DNA of 16,415 bases from Anaerolinea thermophila. Lineage in GTDB: Bacteria > Chloroflexota > Anaerolineae > Anaerolineales > Villigracilaceae. Positions 8,001-13,119 of the stretch are shown piece by piece. Under the pieces are notes generated by a model that ran no database searches, was not told where the DNA came from, and saw only the letters and a list, made by a program, of their open reading frames with translations. Both the position numbers and the translations under genes were made by a program. Where the stretch lies: assembly GCA_022729775.1 (NCBI GenBank), contig DZBA01000030.1:1-16415 (forward strand), read 5' to 3'. The stretch's first letter is position 1; every line of letters starts with the position of its first letter.

Positions 8001-8180
8001 CCCATCGAGATCGGTCTCGGTGACGCGGCGCGGCAGCGGCATATTATCCTGATCGAGCGCGGGGCGATAAATCGGCGGGGTCTCGTCATCATCTTCTAGA
8101 AAATCCAGCGGCGGGGGCGTGTACTCTCCCTGCGTTTCCTCTTCAGACCTGATAATGCGGCGGCGTTCATTGTCATCCAT
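5088..8180 (-). CDS. class A penicillin-binding protein (peptidoglycan glycosyltransferase/transpeptidase)
   Basis: Bifunctional peptidoglycan synthase that polymerises lipid II and cross-links stem peptides on the outer face of the membrane. In order, the 1030 residues show a long acidic then Pro/Gln-rich cytoplasmic region (1-125), one membrane helix (about 127-150), a GT51 domain with ATEDKSFYSHPGFD (catalytic Glu216) and STITQQLARA (249-258), and a transpeptidase domain with SSIK (S511 nucleophile, K514), SFN (569-571) and KTGT (707-710). An Ig-like region follows (about 885-985), then a Thr/Pro/Glu tail with FEPTPTFEPTETPYP-like repeats (988-1030). All catalytic motifs are intact. It is longer than enteric PBP1 proteins because of both extensions. 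It starts 50 bases after the MaoC gene, through a heptad-repeat tract whose last unit supplies a weak AAGGTGA binding site. Confidence 0.95.
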   Translation of the reverse strand: MDDNERRRIIRSEEETQGEYTPPPLDFLEDDDETPPIYRPALDQDNMPLPRRVTETDLDGTRVTPAAYQPTSKPRPPQPHPSYPPAAQQRPQHPAQTQSYSQPPDESSAPPYFNVVNWWRGNKGCLLRGFVISLFLLVIVGLCVGSYFVYQYYAIASALPDVSDLKNRASQFETTRILDRNGQPLYEILDPNAGRRTYIPLKDISPNLVAATIATEDKSFYSHPGFDLFGIIRALWQNYQSGGTVSGASTITQQLARALLLSPEERAERSYSRKTREIILAAEITRRYSKDEILELYLNEIYYGNLAYGIEAAAETYFGKSAKELTLGEASFLAGLPQSPAVYDIYTNPQDTLIRQQQVLVLMFEVSAAQNCIAVSNSLTPICVDPVSATQAADEMKVYPFRAPSFDAKYPHWVNFIREQLESQYDAQTIYRSGFVVYTTLDPVMQDRAQQLVTEQVTAMMYENSAHNGALVAIRPSTGEILAMVGSPDFNNAEIAGQINMATSPTRQPGSSIKPFTYAAAFEKGWTPSTLIWDVPTQFPDGANPPYEPRNYDGKFHGAMTVRVALQNSFNIPAVKALEFVGIYDNPETPEAEGLLEFMKRLGVTSLTRDDYGLSLTLGGGEVSLVDFTSAYAVFANNGVRIPPVAILKITDYQGNVIYEYQPQPGEQVIRREHAHLISSILSDNNARAWMFGYNSRLNLSFPVAAKTGTTNDIRDNWTMGYTPDLVTGVWIGNADYTPMMNSSGLSGAAPIWSQFMEFAVPYLTNGAPTPFYRPDGIVDKIVCSLSGTEPSNSCNDQYNEIFAFDQLPLPPGQDLVRRIKIDLWTGLQSSDACKGPSEDQLVLNVQDKWAREWLKTGDGRKWLDEHDLPRDLYYAPDRECSAGDPQPVIELKIANNEEITSVPYEIKGSAYADKGFKKWKLEYSVGSSPNAWNLLYESSAPVKNGALFTWDFANVFEESVNLKLTLIGENAEVEKRATVKFLYYAPPIPTDLPTPTFEPTPTFEPTETPYPTDTPWVEEPTGTITPFAP

Positions 8181-8191
8181 AACTTTTCACC

Positions 8192-8227
8192 TTCAACCTT
8201 AAACCTACAACCTTAAAACCTACAACC
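8192..8227. repeat. heptad repeat tract upstream of the PBP gene
   Basis: Five consecutive units on the plus strand: TTCAACC, TTAAACC, TACAACC, TTAAAACC, TACAACC. The 11-mer AACCTACAACC recurs with a 15-base period (8202 and 8217). The tract fills most of the 50 bases between the MaoC stop and the PBP start. A related tract lies at 10970-10997. Confidence 0.7.
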
Positions 8228-8230
8228 GTT

Positions 8231-8680
8231 TTACTTCGGTTTACTCAGCATCAACAAATTCAATGTGCCGCGCTGGCAAATTTCGTCGTTTTGATTCTTG
8301 ACCACGAGTGACGCAATAATCGCGCCGCCGCCAATACGCGGAAGGGCTTTGGTTTCGGTGACGGTTAATTCAGTATACGCGGTATCGCCAATTAAAAACG
8401 GCTTGACGAATTTCCACTCGCTGATTTCACGAAAGGCAAGCACTGTGCCATCGAGCAAGCCTGTCTGCATGATGAGACCTACGCTGATGGAAAATCCCAG
8501 CAGCCCATGCGCAATGCGTTGACCGAACTGGGTCTTCTTTGCGAAGTCCGCGTTGGTATGAATCGGGTTGTAGTCGCCGGTCAAGCCTGCGAAGGAGAAA
8601 ATCGCGTCCTCGCTGATGGTGCGTCCGCCTGTTTTGATGGATTGCCCAATTGAAAACTCCTCGAAATAAAGTCCTGGCAT
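8231..8680 (-). CDS. MaoC-like dehydratase/hydratase, hotdog fold
   Basis: This 149-residue single hotdog-fold protein is predicted to hydrate 2-enoyl-CoA (R-specific) or dehydrate a 3-hydroxyacyl thioester. The catalytic loop reads AGLTGDYNPIHTN, with Asp36 and His41 matching the D-x4-H pair of the MaoC/PhaJ group, followed by AHGLLGFS, the usual helix. Longer readings to 8770 are possible, but the ATG at 8680 has AAAGGAGG six bases upstream and begins where the family begins (MPGLYFEEFSIGQ). The PBP gene follows 50 bases downstream and may be read from the same message, with no evident functional link. The thiolase beyond the PBP terminator could act on related CoA esters, but that is only inference. 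Confidence 0.88.
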   Translation of the reverse strand: MPGLYFEEFSIGQSIKTGGRTISEDAIFSFAGLTGDYNPIHTNADFAKKTQFGQRIAHGLLGFSISVGLIMQTGLLDGTVLAFREISEWKFVKPFLIGDTAYTELTVTETKALPRIGGGAIIASLVVKNQNDEICQRGTLNLLMLSKPK

Positions 8681-8704
8681 ATTAGCCTCCTTTGGTTTTT
8701 GCTT

Positions 8705-8710
8705 ATTGTA
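8705..8710 (-). promoter_or_regulatory. candidate -10 element for the MaoC gene
   Basis: TACAAT on the minus strand, 24 bases before the ATG and downstream of the hairpin terminator. The surrounding CGTTACAAT is repeated exactly before the UPF0175 gene (9149-9157). No convincing -35 was seen. Confidence 0.3.
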
Positions 8711-8716
8711 ACGTAT

Positions 8717-8747
8717 AAAAACATCCGAAGTTTTCGGCTTCGGATGT
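8717..8747 (-). terminator. rho-independent terminator between the UPF0175 locus and the MaoC gene
   Basis: ACATCCGAAG (8721-8730) and CTTCGGATGT (8738-8747) form a perfect 10-bp stem with a 7-base loop. On the minus strand it is followed by UUUUAUAC, the uracil run continuing from the last stem base. It ends transcripts coming through the UPF0175 gene and the toxin remnant. Confidence 0.75.
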
Positions 8748-8780
8748 TTGTCTGCATAAATCATTGGCACGGCAAAAAAA

Positions 8781-8854
8781 TTATTCGCCAGATATTTCCA
8801 AAACTTCTGCTATTACTGTTTGAGAAATTGCAAACCCTGTTTTTTAACTATCAT
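8781..8854 (-). pseudogene. remnant of a DUF3368/PIN-domain toxin gene, partner of UPF0175
   Basis: Directly after the UPF0175 gene, an ATG overlaps its TGA stop and reads Met-Ile-Val, the usual opening of DUF3368 proteins, before a run of six A. From 8840 down to the TAA at 8783-8781, shifted by one frame, the sequence reads GFAISQTVIAEVLEISGE and stop. This resembles the C-terminal tail typical of DUF3368 proteins (a GF-x-IS ... VL-x-x-GE ending), as I recall that family. An intact partner would be about 150 residues, so the whole PIN core is gone and the two ends are joined out of frame. The three N-terminal codons alone would not be convincing; the tail and its position are the main support. 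Confidence 0.55.
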
Positions 8855-9132
8855 TTCCCATTCCGTAAGATAAGTTTATCAACTGCTTGAATTTCTTCTG
8901 CAAGTTCATCTTTTGTAAAGTTAATATAAGATACGCCGCGAATCCGCAGTAGTTCAATAAAATCAGGGCGTGAAATGCCTAAAAGCAGCCCTGCTTTACC
9001 GGAAGAGATTTTTCCTTCTGAAAAAAGGGAAAACACAAGCCATTCTGATACACGACGCTGAATCTCTTCTTGAGTTAATCCCAGATCAAAAATTGTATTG
9101 GGGACACGGATATTAAGTGTAGTTTCCAACAT
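8851..9132 (-). CDS. UPF0175 family small protein (antitoxin-like)
   Basis: The 93-residue protein carries the UPF0175 core: a predicted helix-rich N-terminus, then EGKISSGKAGLLLGISRPDF followed by IELLRIRGV (about residues 39-67), which looks like a helix-turn-helix. These proteins usually precede a PIN-domain DUF3368 gene and are thought to act as the antitoxin of that pair. Here the partner is reduced to a remnant starting at the stop codon, so this is probably an orphan antitoxin. The ATG has AAGGAGAT about six bases upstream. The hairpin at 8717-8747 ends the transcript. The flanking DNA is more AT-rich than its neighbours, in keeping with acquired or decaying DNA. Confidence 0.85.
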   Translation of the reverse strand: MLETTLNIRVPNTIFDLGLTQEEIQRRVSEWLVFSLFSEGKISSGKAGLLLGISRPDFIELLRIRGVSYINFTKDELAEEIQAVDKLILRNGK

Positions 9133-9148
9133 AACATCTCCTTATTTC

Positions 9149-9154
9149 ATTGTA
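9149..9154 (-). promoter_or_regulatory. candidate -10 element for the UPF0175 gene
   Basis: TACAAT in the minus-strand context CGTTACAAT, 16 bases before the ATG. The identical nonamer precedes the MaoC gene. No clear -35 was found. Confidence 0.28.
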
Positions 9155-9167
9155 ACGCGGGAATTTT

Positions 9168-10187
9168 TTATAATCCCGCCGATGTTTCCAGACCATTCGC
9201 GGAGGCGATTTCATCCAAGGCGACTTCGATGTCGTCAATGAAGTGGTCGAGTCCTTCCACGCGCTGCTGAAAACCTTCGCCCAAAAATCCCAATTCGCGC
9301 GCGGCGTTTTCCCAAAACTGGAAATGGTCGCCATCCAAAACTTCCGCGCAGGATGTCCACGTTTGGAAAAGGGGCCAGAGCGCAGACAGCGGGGTTTGAC
9401 CTTCGAGCATGGTTTTGATTGCCTTCTCGTAATAATTTGCGCGCGCAGGATGGACGCGAATATCCACGCTGGGTTTTTCGCTGGCGAGCTTGTACGCGGA
9501 TTTCCAATCTGCAAGCCAGAGATTTAATTTTTCGGGGGTGACGTTGCCCGCGCCAGCCAACTCAAACGCGGTGGCGGTCATCTCATGCTTATTGGCGGCT
9601 TCGGCGCGGGCGGGGAATTCCAACAACAGGCGGCGGTCATACATGGGAGGTCCGCTTAATTCCGCGACGGCGTTGACCGCGTGAAAAAGCGATTTCATAT
9701 ATTTTTTGATGACGCGCGGCGTGACCTCTTCCACATCATTCAAGTCAAACCAGATGCCCCTTCCATGCGCGAGCATTTTGCGGCAGCGCTGCAACATCAG
9801 CGGCGGCTGTTCAAACTCAAAACCGGCGCGCAGGCTGGCTTGCACAAAATCGAAGAATTTTTCACGCTCGTACAAAAGCTGCGGATCGTACATCTCATAG
9901 CCCAACCAGGGATCGCTGCGCAATTCGCGCGGCGACTTGAATTCCGATTTTGCGCGGCGGCTGATATCGAGATGAAAGTCGGGCGTTAGTTTGACAAACT
10001 CGCGCGGCTTAAGGTTTTCGCTCTTTTGCACAAAGACAAGGTCAATATCGGCTGTGCCGCCCAGCATGGGGTCAACGTTCAGCAGCGAGCCTGTCAAATA
10101 TACAGCAATAATATCCGGGTCGTTGAAAGCCCGTTCTTGGGCTGTCTCTTTGGCAATGCGGAGAAGGGATTCGCGGGTAACTCGCAT
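9168..10187 (-). CDS. nucleotidyltransferase-fold protein of unknown substrate
   Basis: The 339-residue protein has a polymerase-beta-type nucleotidyltransferase domain at its N-terminus: AVYLTGSLLN gives the Gly33-Ser34 motif, GTADIDLVFV gives Asp47-x-Asp49, and FHLDISRR supplies a likely third carboxylate (Asp74). The remaining ~250 residues look helical and are unfamiliar to me. The fold transfers a nucleotide to a protein, RNA or small molecule such as an aminoglycoside; the target is not known here. A TTG at 10211 would add eight residues, but the ATG at 10187 has AAGGA nine bases upstream and is preferred. It follows the deoxynucleoside kinase gene by 43 bases with no terminator between, so the two are probably co-transcribed. 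No HEPN-type partner is encoded next to it. Confidence 0.72.
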   Translation of the reverse strand: MRVTRESLLRIAKETAQERAFNDPDIIAVYLTGSLLNVDPMLGGTADIDLVFVQKSENLKPREFVKLTPDFHLDISRRAKSEFKSPRELRSDPWLGYEMYDPQLLYEREKFFDFVQASLRAGFEFEQPPLMLQRCRKMLAHGRGIWFDLNDVEEVTPRVIKKYMKSLFHAVNAVAELSGPPMYDRRLLLEFPARAEAANKHEMTATAFELAGAGNVTPEKLNLWLADWKSAYKLASEKPSVDIRVHPARANYYEKAIKTMLEGQTPLSALWPLFQTWTSCAEVLDGDHFQFWENAARELGFLGEGFQQRVEGLDHFIDDIEVALDEIASANGLETSAGL

Positions 10188-10230
10188 GGGATTTTCCTTG
10201 GGGTCTGGCAAAATTTATTTCGGCACGATG

Positions 10231-10863
10231 TTACAGCGGCAGAGCAGGTTGAAACGGCGCAAGGTTCAACGCCTCGCGGATTCGATTCTCGACGCGCCGC
10301 AGGTCTTCCGGGTTGCGGATGATGTCCAATTCATTTGAGTCGACTTTCAACACAGGCGCATGGTCAAATGATTCGGAGAAAAAAGATTCATAAGCGCGGT
10401 TGAGTTCGTCAATGTACGCGCGCTCCATCTGGCGCTCATACGGTCTATCGCGGAAGGCGATGCGCTTCATCAAAGTATCTGTGCTGGCTTGCAGGTACAC
10501 CAGCAAATCGGGCTTGGGAATTTTCTCGCCAAGCGCGTTATGGACTTTGTGATACATGTCCAGCTCATCGCCGCGCAAATTGATTCCCGCAAAAAGCGCG
10601 TCCTTTGCAAAGGTGTAATCGGCGACGAGATTCTTCCCGCCCGCAAGGATGGATGGCACATTGTTATTCTGTTGATGATAGCGGCTAAGCAAAAAGAAAA
10701 TCTGAGTTTGAAAAGCATAACGCGCGCGGTCTGCGTAGAAATCCGAGAGGAAGGGGTTTTCCTCGAAGACTTCCAGCAAAATTTCCGCTTCAAATGTGTT
10801 TTGTAAGAGACGCGCAAGCGTGGTCTTGCCAACGCCAATCACGCCTTCGATGGCAATATACAT
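10231..10863 (-). CDS. deoxynucleoside kinase (deoxyguanosine/deoxyadenosine/deoxycytidine kinase family)
   Basis: Predicted cytoplasmic salvage enzyme that phosphorylates a deoxynucleoside to its 5'-monophosphate using ATP. The 210-residue protein starts with a P-loop GVIGVGKT (7-14). It has an E-E-N-P-F segment (34-38) at the substrate site, ADYTFAKDALFA (81-92), where family members carry the sugar/base-binding Asp-Tyr/Arg element, and a lid KRIAFRDRPYERQM (133-146) rich in Arg. Length and motif order fit the family, but base preference cannot be read with confidence. The ATG has AGGGAG about ten bases upstream. It is the first gene of the minus-strand block, divergent from the glycosyltransferase gene. 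Confidence 0.9.
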   Translation of the reverse strand: MYIAIEGVIGVGKTTLARLLQNTFEAEILLEVFEENPFLSDFYADRARYAFQTQIFFLLSRYHQQNNNVPSILAGGKNLVADYTFAKDALFAGINLRGDELDMYHKVHNALGEKIPKPDLLVYLQASTDTLMKRIAFRDRPYERQMERAYIDELNRAYESFFSESFDHAPVLKVDSNELDIIRNPEDLRRVENRIREALNLAPFQPALPL

Positions 10864-10907
10864 TCGTAAGGCTCCCTGAAGTTAAGTTGAATTAAGGATA
10901 CCATAAG

Positions 10908-10974
10908 AGGTTGAAAGTTACGGGGGGAAAGTGTAAGGTCGCAGGTTTAACGTTGCAGGTTTAACTTTCAACCT
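10908..10974. repeat. 13-bp perfect inverted repeat with internal direct repeats in a divergent promoter region
   Basis: AGGTTGAAAGTTA (10908-10920) is matched exactly by TAACTTTCAACCT (10962-10974). Inside the 41-base spacer GCAGGTTTAAC occurs twice (10941 and 10955, period 14). The structure lies between the start codons of the kinase and the glycosyltransferase, so it could be an operator or only repeat debris. Confidence 0.7.
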
Positions 10975-10997
10975 GTAACCTGTAACTTGTAACCTGT
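10970..10997 (+). repeat. heptad repeat tract upstream of the glycosyltransferase
   Basis: Four consecutive heptamers: AACCTGT, AACCTGT, AACTTGT, AACCTGT. The last one runs into TATAAT. The units resemble those at 8192-8227 (TACAACC, TTCAACC) in phase-shifted form. Confidence 0.75.
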
Positions 10998-11002
10998 ATA
11001 AT
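10997..11002 (+). promoter_or_regulatory. TATAAT -10 element for a leaderless glycosyltransferase mRNA
   Basis: A perfect consensus TATAAT is followed by only AAGCGC before the ATG at 11009, leaving no room for a ribosome binding site. Transcription starting at the normal distance would begin at or beside the start codon. The -35 position (10974-10979, TGTAAC) lies in the heptad tract and is poor. Confidence 0.55.
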
Positions 11003-11008
11003 AAGCGC

Positions 11009-12010
11009 ATGACTAAAATATGTATTGTTCCGCGCGTGGTGGGGACGGGCGGCATGGCTTCGTTTCGCCTCAAATTCGAGCAGGGACTCCGCGCGCGCGG
11101 CGTGGATGTGACCCACGACCCCAATTCCGCGCCCGATGCGATTCTCGTCATCGCTGGCACGCGGAATTTACTTCCCTTGATGCGGGCGCGGCGGCGCGGA
11201 ATCCGCATTGTGCAGCGGCTGGATGGAATCAACTGGGTGCAGCGAGTCCGCTGGACGGGGGCGCGTTATCACCTCCGCGCGGAGTATGGCAACTTTATGC
11301 TGTCGCTCATCCGCGCAAGGTTCGCGGATAGAGTCATCTATCAAAGCAAGTTCATCCGCGAATGGTGGGAAGATTGGTATGGCGTGGCGAAAGCGCCCGC
11401 AACGGTCATCATCAACGGCGTGGATTTGAACATCTACCATCCCGAAAATTCGCCTTCACGCCCTGCGGATAAATTCCGTTTGTTGTTATTGGAAGGAAGT
11501 CTCGCGGGCGGGTTGAACTCAGGTCTATTTTATGCCGTTTCGATTGCCGAAAAACTTTCGACAAAATATCCGATGGAAGTGGTCGTCGCGGGCAAAGTGG
11601 ATGAAGCAACGCGGCGCAAAGTTCAAAGCAACGTGCCTGTGAAATTTTTGGGGACAATTCCGCGCGAGGATGTTCCCGCGCTGGCGCGTTCATCAGCGAT
11701 GATGTACTGCGCGGAAGTGAATCCGCCCTGCCCCAATTCTGTCATCGAAGCGCTGGCTTGCGGACTTCCCGTGATTGGCTTCGACAGCGGCGCGCTGAAG
11801 GAATTGGTCAGCGAAGACGCGGGCTGCATTGTCCCCTATGGCGCAAACCCCTGGAAGTTGGAAACGCCCGATATTTTCATGCTGGCAAAAGAGGCTGAGA
11901 AAATCCTCGCGGGGCAAGAGCAATATCGAAGGTCGGCGCGGTTACGCGCGGAATCCAATTTCGGGTTGGAGCAGATGACCGATTCGTATCTCAAGGTTTT
12001 GTTGGGATGA
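11009..12010 (+). CDS. glycosyltransferase, GT4-like (GT-B fold)
   Basis: Predicted to transfer a sugar from a nucleotide sugar to a glycan, lipid or small-molecule acceptor. The 333-residue protein has the C-terminal Rossmann half typical of group 1 enzymes: INGVDLNIYHP (135-145) at the domain junction, FLGTIPREDVP, then CPNSVIEALACGLPVIGFDSGALKELV (241-267), the donor-binding stretch. Only the second Glu of the EX7E motif (E247) is present; the first position is Pro239, a variation seen in some members. The N-terminal half, starting with the IVPRVVGTGGMASFR glycine-rich loop, would bind the acceptor. No signal peptide or membrane helix is seen. The mRNA is probably leaderless. It opens the plus-strand block; what it glycosylates is unknown. 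Confidence 0.88.
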   Translation: MTKICIVPRVVGTGGMASFRLKFEQGLRARGVDVTHDPNSAPDAILVIAGTRNLLPLMRARRRGIRIVQRLDGINWVQRVRWTGARYHLRAEYGNFMLSLIRARFADRVIYQSKFIREWWEDWYGVAKAPATVIINGVDLNIYHPENSPSRPADKFRLLLLEGSLAGGLNSGLFYAVSIAEKLSTKYPMEVVVAGKVDEATRRKVQSNVPVKFLGTIPREDVPALARSSAMMYCAEVNPPCPNSVIEALACGLPVIGFDSGALKELVSEDAGCIVPYGANPWKLETPDIFMLAKEAEKILAGQEQYRRSARLRAESNFGLEQMTDSYLKVLLG

Positions 12011-12014
12011 AACT

Positions 12015-12066
12015 GGACTCCAGAAGTTCTACTTCTGGAATCCCGCAAGTAGAACTTGCGGAGTCC
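12015..12066. repeat. two TTCTA-loop palindromes (units 3 and 4) in inverted arrangement, cloverleaf-like
   Basis: Unit 3: TCCAGAAG (12019-12026), loop TTCTA, CTTCTGGA (12032-12039). Unit 4, in reverse orientation: CCGCAAG (12043-12049), loop TAGAA, CTTGCGG (12055-12061). The flanks GGACTCC (12015-12021) and GGAGTCC (12060-12066) are complementary and could close a stem around both hairpins. The pair occupies most of the gap between the glycosyltransferase stop and the next start codon. Confidence 0.85.
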
Positions 12067-12082
12067 AAAATGGAGAATCATT

Positions 12083-12511
12083 ATGGATAAAGAAGTTCAC
12101 GAATTTTTGCTAAAACATTTGCAGGGAATTATGAAAAATGATATCGCTTCTTACCACGAAACCACTGCCGAAGATTTAACGTTATACGAATGGTGGGTGA
12201 CTCCGCATCGGCTGGATGGATTGCCTTTTCACGAATTTATGATGAACGCCAACGCCGCGCGCGGTTCGGTCTTTGGCGCGGAAGATAAGGGACAAAAAGC
12301 AGAGAGCCGATTTGACCTTGCAAATTTACACATCCAAAGATATGGCGACACGGCAATTGCGAGTTATACGCTGTTGATCAGCACTGCCTTGCCCGATGGC
12401 GTGAAAGTCGCCGCGCATAACGAAAGCCGCGTGATGGTTAAAATAGACGGCGCGTGGAAGGTCGTCCATGTGCATAAATCCCCTGCATGGCAAACGCCGC
12501 ATGTAGGATAG
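12083..12511 (+). CDS. NTF2-like/DUF4440-type small protein
   Basis: This 142-residue protein of the cone-shaped NTF2-like fold begins with a helical segment (KEVHEFLLKHLQGIMKND), then ASYHETTAEDLTLYEWW. The second half is strand-rich (IQRYGDTAIASYTLLIST ... NESRVMVKIDGAWKVVHVHKSP), with the W-K-V-V-H-x-H-x-S ending typical of the CaMKII-association/DUF4440 group. Such proteins may be isomerases, hydrolases or ligand binders; none can be chosen here. The ATG at 12083 has GGAGA six bases upstream. A TTG at 12056 lies in the palindrome and is not favoured. It lies 24 bases before the HD gene and is probably co-transcribed with it. Confidence 0.75.
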   Translation: MDKEVHEFLLKHLQGIMKNDIASYHETTAEDLTLYEWWVTPHRLDGLPFHEFMMNANAARGSVFGAEDKGQKAESRFDLANLHIQRYGDTAIASYTLLISTALPDGVKVAAHNESRVMVKIDGAWKVVHVHKSPAWQTPHVG

Positions 12512-12535
12512 AAAAACAAAGAGGAGAAAAATTCA

Positions 12536-13102
12536 ATGACTCGTGATGAAGCCCTCGCGTTGGTGCGAGAATATGTAAAGAATGAAGGACTTGTCCGTCA
12601 CATGTTGTGCGTCGAAGCCGCGATGAAATTCTACGCGGAGAAGTTCAACGAGGATGTCGAGCTGTGGAGCGTGATCGGTCTGCTGCACGATTTCGATTGG
12701 GAAATTCACCCCACGCTGGAAGGACATCCCACCAAAGGCGCGGAGATTTTGCGCGCGCGCGGCGTGAGCGAAGAAATTATCCAAGACATCCTCAGTCACG
12801 GGGTCGAGACCGGCGTACCGCGTGATACGCTGCGCCGCAAAGCGTTGATGGCATGTGACGAAGTCACGGGCTTGATTACCGCCGTCGCGCTGGTGCGTCC
12901 CTCGCGTTCTTTGTATGACCTCGAAACAAGCTCGGTCAAAAAGAAGTGGAAGGATAAAGCCTTTGCCGCTGGAACCAACCGCGCGGAGATGGAAGAAGCC
13001 GCGAAGGATTTCGGCGTTGACATTTGGGAACACGTCGGCAACGTGATTCTTGCCATGCGCAAAATCGCGCCTGAATTAGATTTAGTCGGGAACTTGGGAT
13101 GA
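12536..13102 (+). CDS. HD-domain metal-dependent phosphohydrolase-like protein
   Basis: This 188-residue HD-superfamily protein is predicted to be a metal-dependent phosphohydrolase in the cytoplasm. The metal ligands line up as H22 (LVRHML), H51-D52 (GLLHDFDWE), H64 and H88 (DILSHG), and D108 (LMACDEVTGL). This resembles the small HDIG-type proteins often annotated as predicted hydrolases; the substrate is unknown. The ATG follows AGAGGAG by about ten bases. The stop codon overlaps an in-frame ATG of the next long reading frame (ATGA at 13099), but I place the true sulfatase start later, beyond a terminator-like hairpin at 13178-13236. Confidence 0.85.
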   Translation: MTRDEALALVREYVKNEGLVRHMLCVEAAMKFYAEKFNEDVELWSVIGLLHDFDWEIHPTLEGHPTKGAEILRARGVSEEIIQDILSHGVETGVPRDTLRRKALMACDEVTGLITAVALVRPSRSLYDLETSSVKKKWKDKAFAAGTNRAEMEEAAKDFGVDIWEHVGNVILAMRKIAPELDLVGNLG

Positions 13103-13119
13103 AGAACTTAATATCTTTT

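Noticed and set aside
8681..8770. 30-residue N-terminal extension of the MaoC protein
   Set aside because: It would translate through a perfect terminator hairpin (8717-8747), and the ATG at 8680 has a near-ideal AAAGGAGG.
9157..9179. Hairpin GCGGGA/TCCCGC overlapping the nucleotidyltransferase stop codon as a terminator
   Set aside because: Only six base pairs, an AT-rich loop of 11 bases, and no uracil run after it on either strand; transcription probably continues into the UPF0175 gene.
8851..10187. UPF0175 protein and the nucleotidyltransferase as a toxin-antitoxin pair
   Set aside because: The nucleotidyltransferase lies upstream of, not after, UPF0175 and is unlike known partners; the better partner is the DUF3368 remnant at 8781-8854.
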